Shown: positions 52,079 to 61,564 of the stretch, in pieces
How the letters are laid out: every line of letters begins with the position of its first letter
How positions within the stretch are numbered: position 1 is the stretch's first letter
Assembly: GCF_018717645.1 (NCBI RefSeq)
Contig: NZ_JAFLHG010000012.1
Coordinates: forward strand, 1-64,000
Direction of reading: 5' to 3'
DNA: 64,000 bases
Origin: Microbacterium flavum
GTDB lineage: Bacteria; Actinomycetota; Actinomycetes; Actinomycetales; Microbacteriaceae
The notes under the pieces: model-generated
Database searches by the model: none
What the model saw: only the letters and a program-made list of their open reading frames with translations
What the model was told of the DNA's origin: nothing
Position numbers and translations under genes: made by a program

Positions 52079-53040
52079 TGGCGCTCTCCCACGACCCCCT
52101 CTGGCCCCGCGCCGGGGACTGGCCCGCCCCGACGGACACCGCTGCCGGCACAGGTGCCGACCACGTCGCGCGGTGGGATGCCGCGGTTCTCGGCGCCCCG
52201 GCATCCCGCACCTCCCTCTCCCCCACCGGCGCGCACGAGACGCCGGCCGCAATCCGCGCCGCGCTCCGGCGATACAGCCCGACCCTCATGGGCCCACCCC
52301 CGGTCGATCTCGGCGAGGTGCTGTGCATCGCGGATGCCGGCGACGTGGCCGACCCCGACGGCCCCGTCGGCGAGGCGGCGCTCCGCGCGGGGATCAGAGG
52401 CCTCGCCGCGGCATCCGACCTGGTGATCGCGCTCGGTGGTGACAACTCGATCACCTACGCCGTGACGCAGGGCGCGGGTGCGGCCGGGCTCATCACCCTC
52501 GACGCGCACTTCGATCTGCGCGACGGCGTGTCCAACGGCTCCCCCGTGCGGCGACTCGTCGAGGACGGGCTCGACCCGGCCCGCATCGTGCAGATCGGCA
52601 TCGCCGACTTCGCGAACTCGGCGGCGTATGCGCAGCGCGCGGCGGACCTCGGCATCCGCGTCGTGACGCTCGACGACCTCCGCGCCCGCGGGATCGCCGA
52701 CGTCGTCGCCGAGGCGCTCGCGGTGGCGGGGGGCGGTCTCGCCGCGGCGGGCTCGGGCGGCTCGGCGTGCTCGGGCGGAGGCATCCATCTCGACATCGAC
52801 GTGGATGTGTGCGATCGCGCCGTCGCACCCGGCTGCCCCGCGTCGGTGCCCGGCGGACTGCAGGCGTGGGAGCTGCGCGCCCTCGTCCGGGGCATCGCGC
52901 GCGGGGACCGCGTCCGCTCGGCGGACATCGTCGAGGTGGATGCCACGGCCGACGCCGCGGATGGCCGGACCGTCCGACTCGCGGCGTTGTGCGTGCTCGA
53001 GCTGCTCGCCGGCGTCCACCTCCGAAAGGGGCCCGCATGA
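52078..53040 (+). CDS. hutG: Ureohydrolase-family formimidoylglutamase-like protein (HutG)
   Basis: 320 aa arginase/agmatinase-fold enzyme, predicted to release formamide from formimidoylglutamate in histidine breakdown. Metal motifs: LDAHFDLRDG (D-A-H-x-D) and HLDIDVDVCD (D-x-D) are intact. The first motif reads GGDNS, so Asn replaces the usual histidine ligand of GGDHS. A Gly/Ser-rich insert (about 217-232) occurs before the DxD strand. Its position beside hutIUH (opposite strand, about 0.5 kb away) supports HutG. ATG overlaps the previous stop by one base. Confidence 0.75.
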   Translation: MALSHDPLWPRAGDWPAPTDTAAGTGADHVARWDAAVLGAPASRTSLSPTGAHETPAAIRAALRRYSPTLMGPPPVDLGEVLCIADAGDVADPDGPVGEAALRAGIRGLAAASDLVIALGGDNSITYAVTQGAGAAGLITLDAHFDLRDGVSNGSPVRRLVEDGLDPARIVQIGIADFANSAAYAQRAADLGIRVVTLDDLRARGIADVVAEALAVAGGGLAAAGSGGSACSGGGIHLDIDVDVCDRAVAPGCPASVPGGLQAWELRALVRGIARGDRVRSADIVEVDATADAADGRTVRLAALCVLELLAGVHLRKGPA

Positions 53041-53504
53041 CCACCCTCGTCCTCGTCCGCCACGCCAAGAGCGACTGGGGCAGCCGATCACTCGACGACC
53101 ACGACCGCCCGCTGAACGAGCGCGGCCTCCGCGACGCGCCCGCCATGGCGGCGCGCGTGCGCGATGCGGGCGTGACGGTGGACGCGATCCTCTCCTCGAC
53201 GGCGCTCCGCGCGCGCACGACGGCGGGCTTCTTCGGGGCCGCGCTCGGCGCGGAGCCCGAGCTGGATCCCGAGCTCTACGGCGCCCCCGCGGCCGAGCTG
53301 ATCGCCGCCGCGGTGCGCCGTGGCGTGGACGCCGTGATGGTCGTCGCGCACGACCCGGGGATGACGGCGCTCGCCGGGCGCCTCTCCGACGGCGGCATCG
53401 GTCAGATGCCGACGTGCGCCGTCGCGACGTTCCGCTGGGACACCCCCGACTGGGACATCGCGACGGCCACCGACCCGGACAGCTGGTCGTTCGACAGCCC
53501 CTGA
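53037..53504 (+). CDS. Histidine phosphatase (SixA-type phosphohistidine phosphatase-like)
   Basis: 155 aa. LVLVRHAKSDWG (R-H at residues 8-9, the phosphoacceptor His of the superfamily), SSTALRARTTAGFFGAA, and the second catalytic His in VVAHDPGM. The short size and RHAKSDW match SixA/PhoE-like single-domain enzymes. Coupled to the HutG-like gene by a 4-nt overlap, which suggests cotranscription but no obvious functional link. Confidence 0.88.
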   Translation: MTTLVLVRHAKSDWGSRSLDDHDRPLNERGLRDAPAMAARVRDAGVTVDAILSSTALRARTTAGFFGAALGAEPELDPELYGAPAAELIAAAVRRGVDAVMVVAHDPGMTALAGRLSDGGIGQMPTCAVATFRWDTPDWDIATATDPDSWSFDSP

Positions 53505-53557
53505 CCCGCCTGCGTTCGACCTTCCCGCCGGGCGCCCCGGCAGATTCGGGCGCGCGC

Positions 53558-54751
53558 TCACGCGATCGGCGCGCCCTCCCGGTGGACGGCGTGCACGATG
53601 GGGACGCCGGGCCGGTAGGCGAGGTGGGTGCGGGTCGGGGCATCGAGGATGACGAAGTCCCCGCGGGCGCCGACGCCGAGATGGCCCACATCGGGGCGGC
53701 GCAGCGCACGCGCCCCACCAGCGGTCGCGGCCCACACGGCCTCCGCGACGGTCATCCCCATCTCGCGGACGGCGAGCGCGACCATGAGGGGCATCGAACT
53801 CGTGAAGCTCGTGCCCGGATTGCAGTCGCTGGCGACGGCGACGGTCACACCCGCGTCGATGAGGCGGCGCGCGTCGGGGTAGGGATGCCGCGTGGAGAAC
53901 TCCACCCCCGGCAGGAGGGTCGCGACCGTATCGCTCCCGGCGAGCGCGGCGACGTCGTCGTCGCTGAGGTAGGTGCAGTGGTCCACGGATGCCGCGCCGA
54001 GCGCGACCGCGACGCGGACCCCCTCCCCCTGACCCAGCTGATTGCCGTGCACGCGCGGCTGAAGCCCCGCGGTGACGCCCGCGCGAAGGATCCGCTCGGT
54101 CTCATCGGGCGTGAAGGCGCCGGTCTCGCAGAACACGTCGATCCATCGGGCGTGCGGACGGACCGCGGCGAGCATCGGGCCGCACACCAGATCGACGTAG
54201 GCGTCGCGGTCGTCGGCGTATTCGGCCGGGACGACGTGCGCGCCGAGGAAGGTGACCTCGGGGGTGACCTCGGCGGCGAGTCGCGCGAGGCGCTCCTCGC
54301 CCCCGATCGTGAGGTCGTAGCCGGTCTTGACCTCGAACGTCGTGGTCCCCTGCGCGTGCAGCTCGGTGACGAAGCCGGACAGTCGCAGGCGGAGCTCGTC
54401 ATCGGTGGCCTCACGCGTCGCACGGACCGTGCGACGGATGCCTCCGGCGGCATACGACTCCCCGGCCATCCGCGCCTCGAACTCTTCGGCGCGGTCACCA
54501 CCGAAGACGAGGTGCGTGTGGCTGTCGACGAACCCCGGGATCACGGCGCGGGCGCCGGCATCCACCGCGCGAACGTCGCCCGCGGCGCCGCCGGCGGGAG
54601 CGTCGGCGGCGCGGCCCGCCCAGGTGACGCGGCCATCATCGATGAGGAGTGCCGCGTCGCGGATCAGACCGGTGCGGTCGGCGGGGTCATCGCCGAGACC
54701 CGGGACGTTCGTCGTCAGCTCGCCGATGTTCGAGACGAGAAGCCCCGTCAC
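53558..54751 (-). CDS. hutI: Imidazolonepropionase
   Basis: 397 aa amidohydrolase, third step of histidine degradation, opening imidazolone-propionate to formimidoylglutamate. Motifs: [17 protein letters not shown] (H-x-H metal ligands), [47 protein letters not shown] and [26 protein letters not shown] at 54751 has GGAGG upstream and overlaps the hutU stop by 4 nt. It ends 53 nt from the convergent phosphatase gene. Confidence 0.96.
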   Translation of the reverse strand: MTGLLVSNIGELTTNVPGLGDDPADRTGLIRDAALLIDDGRVTWAGRAADAPAGGAAGDVRAVDAGARAVIPGFVDSHTHLVFGGDRAEEFEARMAGESYAAGGIRRTVRATREATDDELRLRLSGFVTELHAQGTTTFEVKTGYDLTIGGEERLARLAAEVTPEVTFLGAHVVPAEYADDRDAYVDLVCGPMLAAVRPHARWIDVFCETGAFTPDETERILRAGVTAGLQPRVHGNQLGQGEGVRVAVALGAASVDHCTYLSDDDVAALAGSDTVATLLPGVEFSTRHPYPDARRLIDAGVTVAVASDCNPGTSFTSSMPLMVALAVREMGMTVAEAVWAATAGGARALRRPDVGHLGVGARGDFVILDAPTRTHLAYRPGVPIVHAVHREGAPIA

Positions 54752-56508
54752 GACTCCTCCCGCATGGGGATGTTCAGGCCGCGGTCGCGCGCGACCTCGC
54801 GGGCGCGCTCGTAGCCGGCATCCACGTGTCGCATCACACCGGTGCCGGGGTCGTTGGTGAGGACGCGCTCGAGCTTCTCGGCGGCGAGGGGCGTGCCGTC
54901 GGCGACCGTCACCTGCCCGGCGTGGATCGAGCGGCCGATCCCGACGCCGCCGCCGTGGTGGATCGACACCCACGATGCGCCGGATGCCGTGTTCAGCAGC
55001 GCGTTCAGGAGCGGCCAGTCGGCGATCGCATCCGATCCGTCCGCCATCGCCTCCGTCTCGCGGTAGGGGCTCGCCACCGATCCCGCGTCGAGGTGGTCGC
55101 GGCCGATGACGATCGGACCGGACAGCTCGCCCGAGGCGACCATCTCGTTGAAGCGGAGCCCCGCGAGGTGGCGCTCCTTGTAGCCCAGCCAGCAGATGCG
55201 CGCGGGCAGCCCCTCGAAGTGGACGGTCGAGCCCGCCTTCTCGAGCCAGCGGCGCAGCGCGGCATCCTCGGGGAAGAGCTCCGCGACGGCACGGTCGGTC
55301 TTGGCGATGTCCTCGGGATCACCCGACAGCGCCACCCAGCGGAACGGCCCGCGCCCCTCGGCGAACAGCGGCCGGATGTAGGCGGGCACGAAGCCGGGGA
55401 AGGCGAACGCCCGGTCGTAGCCGCCGAGCTCCGCTTCACGACGGATCGAATTGCCGTAGTCGAAGACGGCGGCGCCGGCATCCTGAAACCCGACCATCGC
55501 CTCGACGTGCGCTGCCATCGACGCGCGGGCGCGGTCGGTGAAGCCGGCGGGGTCGGATGCCGCCGCCTCCTTCCACTCCTGGACGCTCACCCCGAGCGGG
55601 AGGTAGGCGAGCGGGTCGTGCGCACTCGTCTGATCGGTCACGACGTCGATGTGCAGCTCGCCCGCCCGGTGGCGGCGCAGGAGCTCGGGGAAGATCTCCG
55701 CGGCATTGCCGACGACGCCCACGCTCAGGGCCTCGCCGGCCGCGCGCGCCGCCGAGACGCGCGCGACGGCGCCATCCAGGTCGGTCGTGTACTCGTCGAG
55801 GTAGCCGTGCGCGACACGGCGCGCGAGGCGGGTCTCGTCGACGTCGACGATCAGCACGGCGCCGCCGTTCATGGTGACGGCGAGCGGCTGCGCCCCGCCC
55901 ATCCCTCCGGCGCCCGCGGTGAGGGTCAGAGTCCCGGCGAGGTCCTCGCGAGCCTCGCTCCGCGAGCCTGCCTCGCTCCCCGAGCCTGCCTCGGTCTCGC
56001 CCAGCGACCGCGCCACCGCGGCGAAGGTCTCGTACGTGCCCTGCAGGATGCCCTGCGTGCCGATGTAGATCCACGACCCGGCCGTCATCTGGCCGTACAT
56101 GGTGAGGCCGAGCTCCTCGAGCCGGCGGAACTCGGGCCAGGTCGCCCAGTCGCCGACGAGGTTCGAGTTGGCGATGAGCACCCGCGGCGCCCACTCGTGC
56201 GTGCGGAAGACGCCGACCGGCTTCCCCGACTGCACGAGCAGGGTCTCGTCGGGCTCGAGCTCGTCGAGGGTGCGGATGATCGCGTCGTAGGCCTCCCACG
56301 ACCGGGCGGCGCGCCCCGTGCCGCCGTAGACGACGAGGTCTTCGGGGTGCTCGGCGACCTCGGGGTCGAGGTTGTTCATGAGCATCCGCTTGGCGGCTTC
56401 GGCGCCCCAGCTCTTCGCGGTGCGCTCGCTGCCGCGCGGAGCGCGCACGGGGCCGCGGCGGGCGATGTCCGAAACTCCGGTGATGCGGGTCTCAGCGGGT
56501 GATTCCAT
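54748..56508 (-). CDS. hutU: Urocanate hydratase
   Basis: 586 aa, NAD-binding hydratase converting urocanate to imidazolonepropionate. Conserved: [76 protein letters not shown] and [26 protein letters not shown]. An inserted Ser/Glu/Ala/Gly-rich stretch (residues about 171-187) is encoded by 18-bp tandem repeats. Upstream of hutI and 17 nt after hutH on the same strand. Confidence 0.97.
   Translation of the reverse strand: MESPAETRITGVSDIARRGPVRAPRGSERTAKSWGAEAAKRMLMNNLDPEVAEHPEDLVVYGGTGRAARSWEAYDAIIRTLDELEPDETLLVQSGKPVGVFRTHEWAPRVLIANSNLVGDWATWPEFRRLEELGLTMYGQMTAGSWIYIGTQGILQGTYETFAAVARSLGETEAGSGSEAGSRSEAREDLAGTLTLTAGAGGMGGAQPLAVTMNGGAVLIVDVDETRLARRVAHGYLDEYTTDLDGAVARVSAARAAGEALSVGVVGNAAEIFPELLRRHRAGELHIDVVTDQTSAHDPLAYLPLGVSVQEWKEAAASDPAGFTDRARASMAAHVEAMVGFQDAGAAVFDYGNSIRREAELGGYDRAFAFPGFVPAYIRPLFAEGRGPFRWVALSGDPEDIAKTDRAVAELFPEDAALRRWLEKAGSTVHFEGLPARICWLGYKERHLAGLRFNEMVASGELSGPIVIGRDHLDAGSVASPYRETEAMADGSDAIADWPLLNALLNTASGASWVSIHHGGGVGIGRSIHAGQVTVADGTPLAAEKLERVLTNDPGTGVMRHVDAGYERAREVARDRGLNIPMREES
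55948..55997. repeat. 18-bp tandem repeats inside hutU
   Basis: GCGAGCCTGCCTCGCTCC (55962-55979) and CCGAGCCTGCCTCGGTCT (55980-55997), preceded by a shorter partial unit (55948-55961). The 18-bp period keeps the frame and encodes an E-A-G-S-x-S-type linker. Confidence 0.6.
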
Positions 56509-56524
56509 GACGGATGGGGTCCTT

Positions 56525-58135
56525 TCAGGAGCGTGCGGACGAAGTTCTGGCGGGCACGAGCGCGGCGCGGGCGACCTCGCCCGAGAGCACGAGCGCGGTC
56601 ACGGTCTCGATGTCGGGGCTGACGAACCGGTCCGGCCCGGGGCCGGCGACCCCTGCGGAGCGGACGAGGTCCCGGACGGCGCCGGTGGCGCGGCCGGGCT
56701 GGAGCGGCGCGCGCAGGTCCAGGGCGCGGCACCCCGTGACGACCTCGATCGCCAGGACGCGCGCGAGGCCGTCGATGCCGCGACGGAGCTTGCGCGCCGC
56801 CGCCCAGCCCATGGAGACGTGATCCTCCTGCATGGCCGAGGAGGGGATCGAGTCGACGGAGGCGGGCACCGCGAGACGCTTGAGCTCCGAGACGATGCCC
56901 GCCGCGGCGTACTGCGCGATCATGAGTCCCGAGTCGACCCCGACCTCGTCGGCGAGGAACGGCGGCAGCCCCTGGCTGCGCGTGCGGTCGAGGGCACGAT
57001 CGGTCCGGCGCTCGGAGATGGATGCCACGTCGGCGACGGCGATCGCGAGGAAGTCGAGGACGTACGCGACGGGCGCCCCGTGGAAGTTGCCGTTCGACTC
57101 GACACGGCCGTCGGGGGTGACGACGGGATTGTCGACCGCCGACGCGAGCTCCCGCCCGGCGATCATCTCCGCGTGGGCGACGGTGTCGCGCGCGGCCCCA
57201 TGCACCTGCGGCGAACAGCGCAGCGAGTAGGCGTCCTGCACTCGCGTGCAGAGGGCGGGGTCGCGGTGGCTCGCGACGATCGGCGAGCCGGCGAGGATGT
57301 CGCGGAGGTTCGCCGCGGACGCCGCCTGCCCGCTCTGCGGCCGGAGCGCCATGAGGTCGGCGGCGAAGACGGCGTCGGTGCCGAGCTGGCTCTCGACCGA
57401 GAGCGCGGCCGCGACGTCGGCGGTGTCGAGGAGCGTCTGCAGGTCGTGCAGGGCGAGGAGCAGCATCCCGAGCATGCCGTCGGTGCCGTTGATGAGTGCG
57501 AGCCCCTCCTTCTCCTGCAGGACGAGCGGGGTGATGCCGGCCTCCGCGAGCGCATCGGCGGCGGGACGGAGGGTGCCCGCGGCATCCCGCACGTCGCCTT
57601 CACCGATCGCCGCGAGGGCGACGTGCGACAGGGGCGCGAGGTCACCCGAGCAGCCGAGCGATCCGTACTCTCGGACGACCGGGGTGATCCCGGCGTCGAG
57701 CAGGGCCGCGTAGGTCTCCACGACGACCGGACGCACGCCCGTGCGGCCCGTCGCGAGGGTCTGCAGGCGCAGCAGCATGAGGGCGCGGACGACCTCGCGC
57801 TCGACCTCCGTGCCGGTTCCGGCGGCGTGCGAGCGGATGAGGGATGCCTGGAGCTGACGGCGCCGCTCGGGCGCGATGAAGGTCGTGGCGAGCGCCCCGA
57901 ACCCGGTCGAGATGCCGTAGTGCGGTTCCGGGTCGTCCGCGAGCCGTTCGATCAGGTCGCGGGTCTCGGCGACGCGGGCGAGCGCCTCGGGCGCGATCTC
58001 TCCCCGCGCATCATGGCGCGCGATCGCGACGACCTCGGCGGGCGCAAGCGGCGCGCGGCCGATGGTCACGGAGGCGGCCTCGGAGGCGGCCGCGGGATCG
58101 GTGGCGGAGGACGAAGGAGGCACGACGGTGGTCAT
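56525..58135 (-). CDS. hutH: Histidine ammonia-lyase
   Basis: 536 aa. Deaminates histidine to urocanate. The MIO-forming tripeptide lies in [14 protein letters not shown] (Cys-Ser-Gly instead of the textbook Ala-Ser-Gly). Other motifs: [61 protein letters not shown] and [13 protein letters not shown] at 58135 with a GGAGG-like site is preferred; the frame is open upstream into the divergent regulator. First gene of the hutHUI operon. Confidence 0.95.
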   Translation of the reverse strand: MTTVVPPSSSATDPAAASEAASVTIGRAPLAPAEVVAIARHDARGEIAPEALARVAETRDLIERLADDPEPHYGISTGFGALATTFIAPERRRQLQASLIRSHAAGTGTEVEREVVRALMLLRLQTLATGRTGVRPVVVETYAALLDAGITPVVREYGSLGCSGDLAPLSHVALAAIGEGDVRDAAGTLRPAADALAEAGITPLVLQEKEGLALINGTDGMLGMLLLALHDLQTLLDTADVAAALSVESQLGTDAVFAADLMALRPQSGQAASAANLRDILAGSPIVASHRDPALCTRVQDAYSLRCSPQVHGAARDTVAHAEMIAGRELASAVDNPVVTPDGRVESNGNFHGAPVAYVLDFLAIAVADVASISERRTDRALDRTRSQGLPPFLADEVGVDSGLMIAQYAAAGIVSELKRLAVPASVDSIPSSAMQEDHVSMGWAAARKLRRGIDGLARVLAIEVVTGCRALDLRAPLQPGRATGAVRDLVRSAGVAGPGPDRFVSPDIETVTALVLSGEVARAALVPARTSSARS

Positions 58136-58187
58136 GCTCCGATTCCATCGCCCCGCGGACCTGGGGAACAGGCATCCGTGGCATCCT

Positions 58188-58207
58188 GTGTCTGTGATCC
58201 CAGACAC
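58188..58207. promoter_or_regulatory. Palindrome overlapping the IclR-gene start in the hut divergent region
   Basis: GTGTCTG-TGATCC-CAGACAC, perfect 7-bp arms, covers the GTG start (58194). In a leaderless gene it would span the transcription start. It is 53 nt from the hutH start. Likely an operator for the IclR protein. Confidence 0.6.
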
Positions 58208-59000
58208 CTCCGGCACCGGCGAGACCTCTGCCGTCAGCGATGGCATCGCGGGGCCCTCCGCGCAGGTGCCGGCGGCCGACCAGACGCTCCGCATCCTCGC
58301 CTTCCTCTCGCGCCAGCGCGGTCCGGTCGCCGCGCGCACCATCGCCGAGCACCTCGGCATCCCGCGCTCGAGCGTCTACCACCTGCTCGCCGCGATGGCG
58401 CAGCACGGCTTCGTCGTGCACCTGCCCTCCGAACGCCGGTGGGGCCTCGGGACCGCCGCCTTCGAGCTCGCCGGAGGGTACGCGCGGCAGCAGCCGCTGG
58501 CCCGACTCGGGCGTCAGCTCGTCGCCGCGCTGGCGGATCGGGTCGGCGAGAGCGCCCACCTCGCCGTCATGACCGGGCGCGACGTCGTCTACATCGTCGA
58601 GGAGCGCGCGCCGCGCCGTCCCGCTCTGGTGACCGACGTGGGCGTGCGGCTCCCCGCGCACCTCACCGCGACGGGGCGCGCGATGCTCGCCTCGCTCCCC
58701 CGCGAGCAGGTGCGCGCGCTGTACCCGGATGCCACGGCCTTCGCCGACCGCACGGGCCGGGGCCCCGCACGCCCGGGCGAGCTCCGCGACGTGCTGCGCC
58801 TGGCCCGCTCCCGCGGGTACGCCACGGAGGACGGCGAGGTCACGCTGGGCCTGCGCTCCGTCGGCGTCGCCGTCCGCGACCACGCCGGCTGGCCCGTCGC
58901 CGCCCTCGCCGTCACCTGGGAGGGCGACGCTGCGCGCGACGCGGAGATCGCCGCCGCGCTCGCCCCCGCGGCGACGGAACTCGCCCGCCGGATCGGCTGA
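58194..59000 (+). CDS. IclR-family transcriptional regulator of the hut genes
   Basis: 268 aa. N-terminal winged helix: ADQTLRILAFLSRQRGPVAARTIAEHLGIPRSSVYHLLAAMAQHGFVVHLPSERRWGLG (recognition helix RSSVYHLLAAM). The C-terminal IclR effector domain has HLTATGRAMLASLP and VAALAVTWEG. Divergent from hutHUI, so it probably controls them in response to histidine or urocanate. CATCCT lies 6 nt before the GTG. Confidence 0.92.
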   Translation: MIPDTSGTGETSAVSDGIAGPSAQVPAADQTLRILAFLSRQRGPVAARTIAEHLGIPRSSVYHLLAAMAQHGFVVHLPSERRWGLGTAAFELAGGYARQQPLARLGRQLVAALADRVGESAHLAVMTGRDVVYIVEERAPRRPALVTDVGVRLPAHLTATGRAMLASLPREQVRALYPDATAFADRTGRGPARPGELRDVLRLARSRGYATEDGEVTLGLRSVGVAVRDHAGWPVAALAVTWEGDAARDAEIAAALAPAATELARRIG

Positions 59001-59007
59001 CGCACGA

Positions 59008-59487
59008 TCAGTCGACCGCAGCGACCTGCCCGTCGGTGAGTCGGACGAGATCATCGAAGGTGAGCGGGAACACCGTGTGCGGCGTGCCGCCCGCCGCCCA
59101 GATCTCAGCGAACTCCGCGAGCGCCTCGTCGACGACGGTGGGGAGGGGGGCGGGATGCCCCGTGGGTGCGACGCCGCCGATCACCTGACCGGTCGCCTCC
59201 CGCACCTGCTCGGCGCTCGCGCGGACGATCGAGGTCCGCCCCAGTCGCTCGGCGAGCGCGGCCGTGTCCACCCGGTGGGCGCCGCTCGTCATCACGAGGA
59301 GGGGACCCCCGTCGGACCAGAAGACGAGGCTGTTGGCGATCGCGCCGACCTCCACACCGAGCGCGGCGGCGGCGAGCGCGGCCGTCGCGGCGGCATCCGG
59401 GAGGGTGACGATCTCCCCCGGGATGCCGGCGTCGCGCAGCGCATCGTGGACGAGTCGGCTCCGGGGAGAAAGGCTGTCGCGGCTCAT
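59008..59487 (-). CDS. YbaK/prolyl-tRNA deacylase (aminoacyl-tRNA editing) domain protein
   Basis: 159 aa single-domain YbaK-like protein, predicted to hydrolyse misacylated tRNA. LVHDALRDAGIPGEIVTLPDAAATAALAAAALGVEVGAIANSLVF, then GPLLVMTSGAHRVDTAALAERLG, ATGQVIGGVAPTGHPAPLPTVVDEAL are the family signatures (Lys replaced in the catalytic area by S/N residues I cannot assign). TATGCT lies 6 nt before the ATG at 59487, leaderless. Convergent with the IclR gene (7 nt apart). Confidence 0.9.
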   Translation of the reverse strand: MSRDSLSPRSRLVHDALRDAGIPGEIVTLPDAAATAALAAAALGVEVGAIANSLVFWSDGGPLLVMTSGAHRVDTAALAERLGRTSIVRASAEQVREATGQVIGGVAPTGHPAPLPTVVDEALAEFAEIWAAGGTPHTVFPLTFDDLVRLTDGQVAAVD

Positions 59488-59564
59488 GCGGCCAGCATAG
59501 GGGCGTGGCGCAAGCGAGGACCGCCTCACTGGATTCGACGGCGGAACCCGGGGATGCTGGGGGC

Positions 59565-61496
59565 ATGAGACGCGTCTTCGGCTTGCTCGGTCGCTACCCC
59601 GTCATCACGGCGACGGTCCTCATCGGCGCCGCCGTCCTGATCCTCGAATCCTCGGGCCAGGCGCAGACCGCACGCTGGATCGCGACGGTGTACGTCTCGG
59701 TCGTCGTCGTGTGGACGCTCGTCGGGATGATCCGCGACGTCCTGCGCGGACACGTCGGGCTCGATGTCCTCGCCGTCGTCGCCATGGTCGCGACGCTTGC
59801 GGTCGGCGAGTACATCGCGGCGCTGATCATCGTGCTGATGCTCTCGGGCGGCGAGGCGCTCGAGGACTACGCGGGACGGCGCGCGAAGCGCGAGCTGACC
59901 GCGCTCCTGGATCGCGCACCGCAGACCGCGCACGTCGTCCGCCGCGTCGGCGACGACGAGCAGGTGCGCGACGTCCCGGCCGACGAAGTGCAGGTGGGCG
60001 ATGAGCTTCTCGTGCGGCCTGCGGAGGTGGTCCCGGTGGACGGGACCCTCCTGACCGAGGAGGGCTCGTTCGACGAGTCGTCGATCACCGGCGAGAGCCT
60101 CCCGGTCACGCGGCATGCGGGCCAGGAGGTGCTCTCGGGAGCGGTGAACGGCTCGCGGGCCGTCCATGTGCGCGCCGTCAAGCGCAGCGCCGACAGCCAG
60201 TTCCAGCAGATCGTCGGCCTCGTGCGCGACGCTCAGGAATCGCGCGCGCCCGTCGTCCGCCTCGCCGACCGCTTCGCCGTCCCCTTCACCGCGATCTCCC
60301 TCGTGATCGCCGGGGCCGCGTGGGGCCTGTCCGGCGACTCCACGAGGTTCGCCGAGGTGCTCGTGCTCGCGACCCCCTGCCCGCTCCTCATCGCCGCCCC
60401 GGTCGCGTTTCTGGGCGGACTCTCCCGCGCGGCGAAGGCCGGCATCATCGTCAAGGGCGGGTCGGTCATCGAACAGCTCGCCCGCGTGAAGTCCGCGGCG
60501 TTCGACAAGACGGGAACCCTCACCCAGGGCCATCCGGTCCTCGTCGGGGTGGCGCCCGCGCCCGGCTTCGATGCGGACGAGGTCCTCGCCCTCGCCGCCT
60601 CGGCCGAGCAGTACTCGTCGCACGTGCTGGCCGACGGCATCCGCCGGGCGGCTCATGATCGCGGCATCGCGCTGCGGCCCGCCGCCGAGGCGCACGAGGC
60701 CGCCACCAACGGCGTCACCGCCCAGATCGAGGGGCGTGCGGTCGTCGTCGGGAAGCCCTCCTACGTCGCCTCGCTCGCGCCCGACACGACCCGCGCGCCG
60801 CTGCGCCCGGGGCAGGCCGCGGCCTACGTCGCCGTCGACGGGCACTTCGCGGGCGTCCTCGTCCTCGCCGACGACGCGCGACCCGAATCGCGCGCCGTCG
60901 TGACGTGGCTGCGCGCGCACGGCGTCGAGCGCGTCGCGATGCTGACCGGCGACGCGGCGCCCACCGCCGACGCCATCGCCGCCGAGGTGGGGATCACCGA
61001 CGTCCACGCCGAGCTCCTCCCTGCGGAGAAGGTGCACCTGGCCTCGCTCATGCGGCCGCGCCCCGTGCTGATGGTCGGCGACGGCGTCAACGACGCCCCG
61101 GTGCTCGCGGCGGCGGACATCGGCATCGCGATGGGGGCGAAGGGCTCGACGGCTGCCGGGGATGCCGCCGACGCCGTCATCCTCAAGGACTCGCTCGCGA
61201 AGGTCGCCGAGGCGGTCCACATCGGCCGGCACACCCTCCGCGTCGCCTTCACCGCGATCTGGATCGGCATCGGGCTCAGCATCGGCCTCATGCTCGTCGC
61301 GACGACCGGTGTCATCCCCGCCGTCGTCGGAGCGCTCGTCCAGGAGCTCGTCGACCTCACGACGATCCTCTACGCGCTGCGCGCCCTCGGCGGGGAGCGG
61401 TTCGCGCTCGACGGCGCGGGTAGCGCCGGATCGCCGGGCCCCGCGCGCGTTCCCGACGGAGAGGTCCCCGCTCAGCGCGCACACGCGGCAGAATAG
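59565..61496 (+). CDS. P1B-type heavy-metal-translocating ATPase without N-terminal metal-binding domain
   Basis: 643 aa. Transmembrane helices at about 10-110, actuator domain with TGES, ion-binding helix LATPCPLLIAAP (Cys272, TPC type), phosphorylation D314 in DKTGTLT, the HP-type histidine in EQYSSHVLADGI, and hinge GDGVNDAPVL. It lacks a cysteine-rich N-domain and has fewer N-terminal helices than CopA. TPC variants have no firmly assigned metal; Co, Zn or Mn are possible. ATG at 59565 follows GATGCT by 6 nt. It is divergent from the YbaK-like gene. Confidence 0.88.
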   Translation: MRRVFGLLGRYPVITATVLIGAAVLILESSGQAQTARWIATVYVSVVVVWTLVGMIRDVLRGHVGLDVLAVVAMVATLAVGEYIAALIIVLMLSGGEALEDYAGRRAKRELTALLDRAPQTAHVVRRVGDDEQVRDVPADEVQVGDELLVRPAEVVPVDGTLLTEEGSFDESSITGESLPVTRHAGQEVLSGAVNGSRAVHVRAVKRSADSQFQQIVGLVRDAQESRAPVVRLADRFAVPFTAISLVIAGAAWGLSGDSTRFAEVLVLATPCPLLIAAPVAFLGGLSRAAKAGIIVKGGSVIEQLARVKSAAFDKTGTLTQGHPVLVGVAPAPGFDADEVLALAASAEQYSSHVLADGIRRAAHDRGIALRPAAEAHEAATNGVTAQIEGRAVVVGKPSYVASLAPDTTRAPLRPGQAAAYVAVDGHFAGVLVLADDARPESRAVVTWLRAHGVERVAMLTGDAAPTADAIAAEVGITDVHAELLPAEKVHLASLMRPRPVLMVGDGVNDAPVLAAADIGIAMGAKGSTAAGDAADAVILKDSLAKVAEAVHIGRHTLRVAFTAIWIGIGLSIGLMLVATTGVIPAVVGALVQELVDLTTILYALRALGGERFALDGAGSAGSPGPARVPDGEVPAQRAHAAE

Positions 61497-61501
61497 GGGG
61501 T

Positions 61502-61525
61502 GGATGCCGCAACGCCGCGGCATCC
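61502..61525 (+). terminator. Hairpin after the metal ATPase gene
   Basis: GGATGCCGC (61502-61510), 6-nt loop, GCGGCATCC (61517-61525), perfect 9-bp arms, 5 nt after the ATPase stop. No T-run; termination is likely but not certain. Confidence 0.55.
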
Positions 61526-61564
61526 GCAGAGCACAGCCCACAAGGCCAGCCGAAAGAGGATGCG

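Noticed and set aside
49010..52252. 1080-codon minus-strand open frame
   Set aside because: Antisense to several well-supported genes including DUF445; no recognisable protein apart from the short CsoR-type gene in another frame.
56372..59188. 938-codon plus-strand open frame
   Set aside because: Antisense to hutU and hutH and out of frame with the IclR gene.
59526..61541. 671-codon minus-strand open frame
   Set aside because: Antisense to the P1B ATPase; Arg/Asp/His-rich composition typical of shadow frames.
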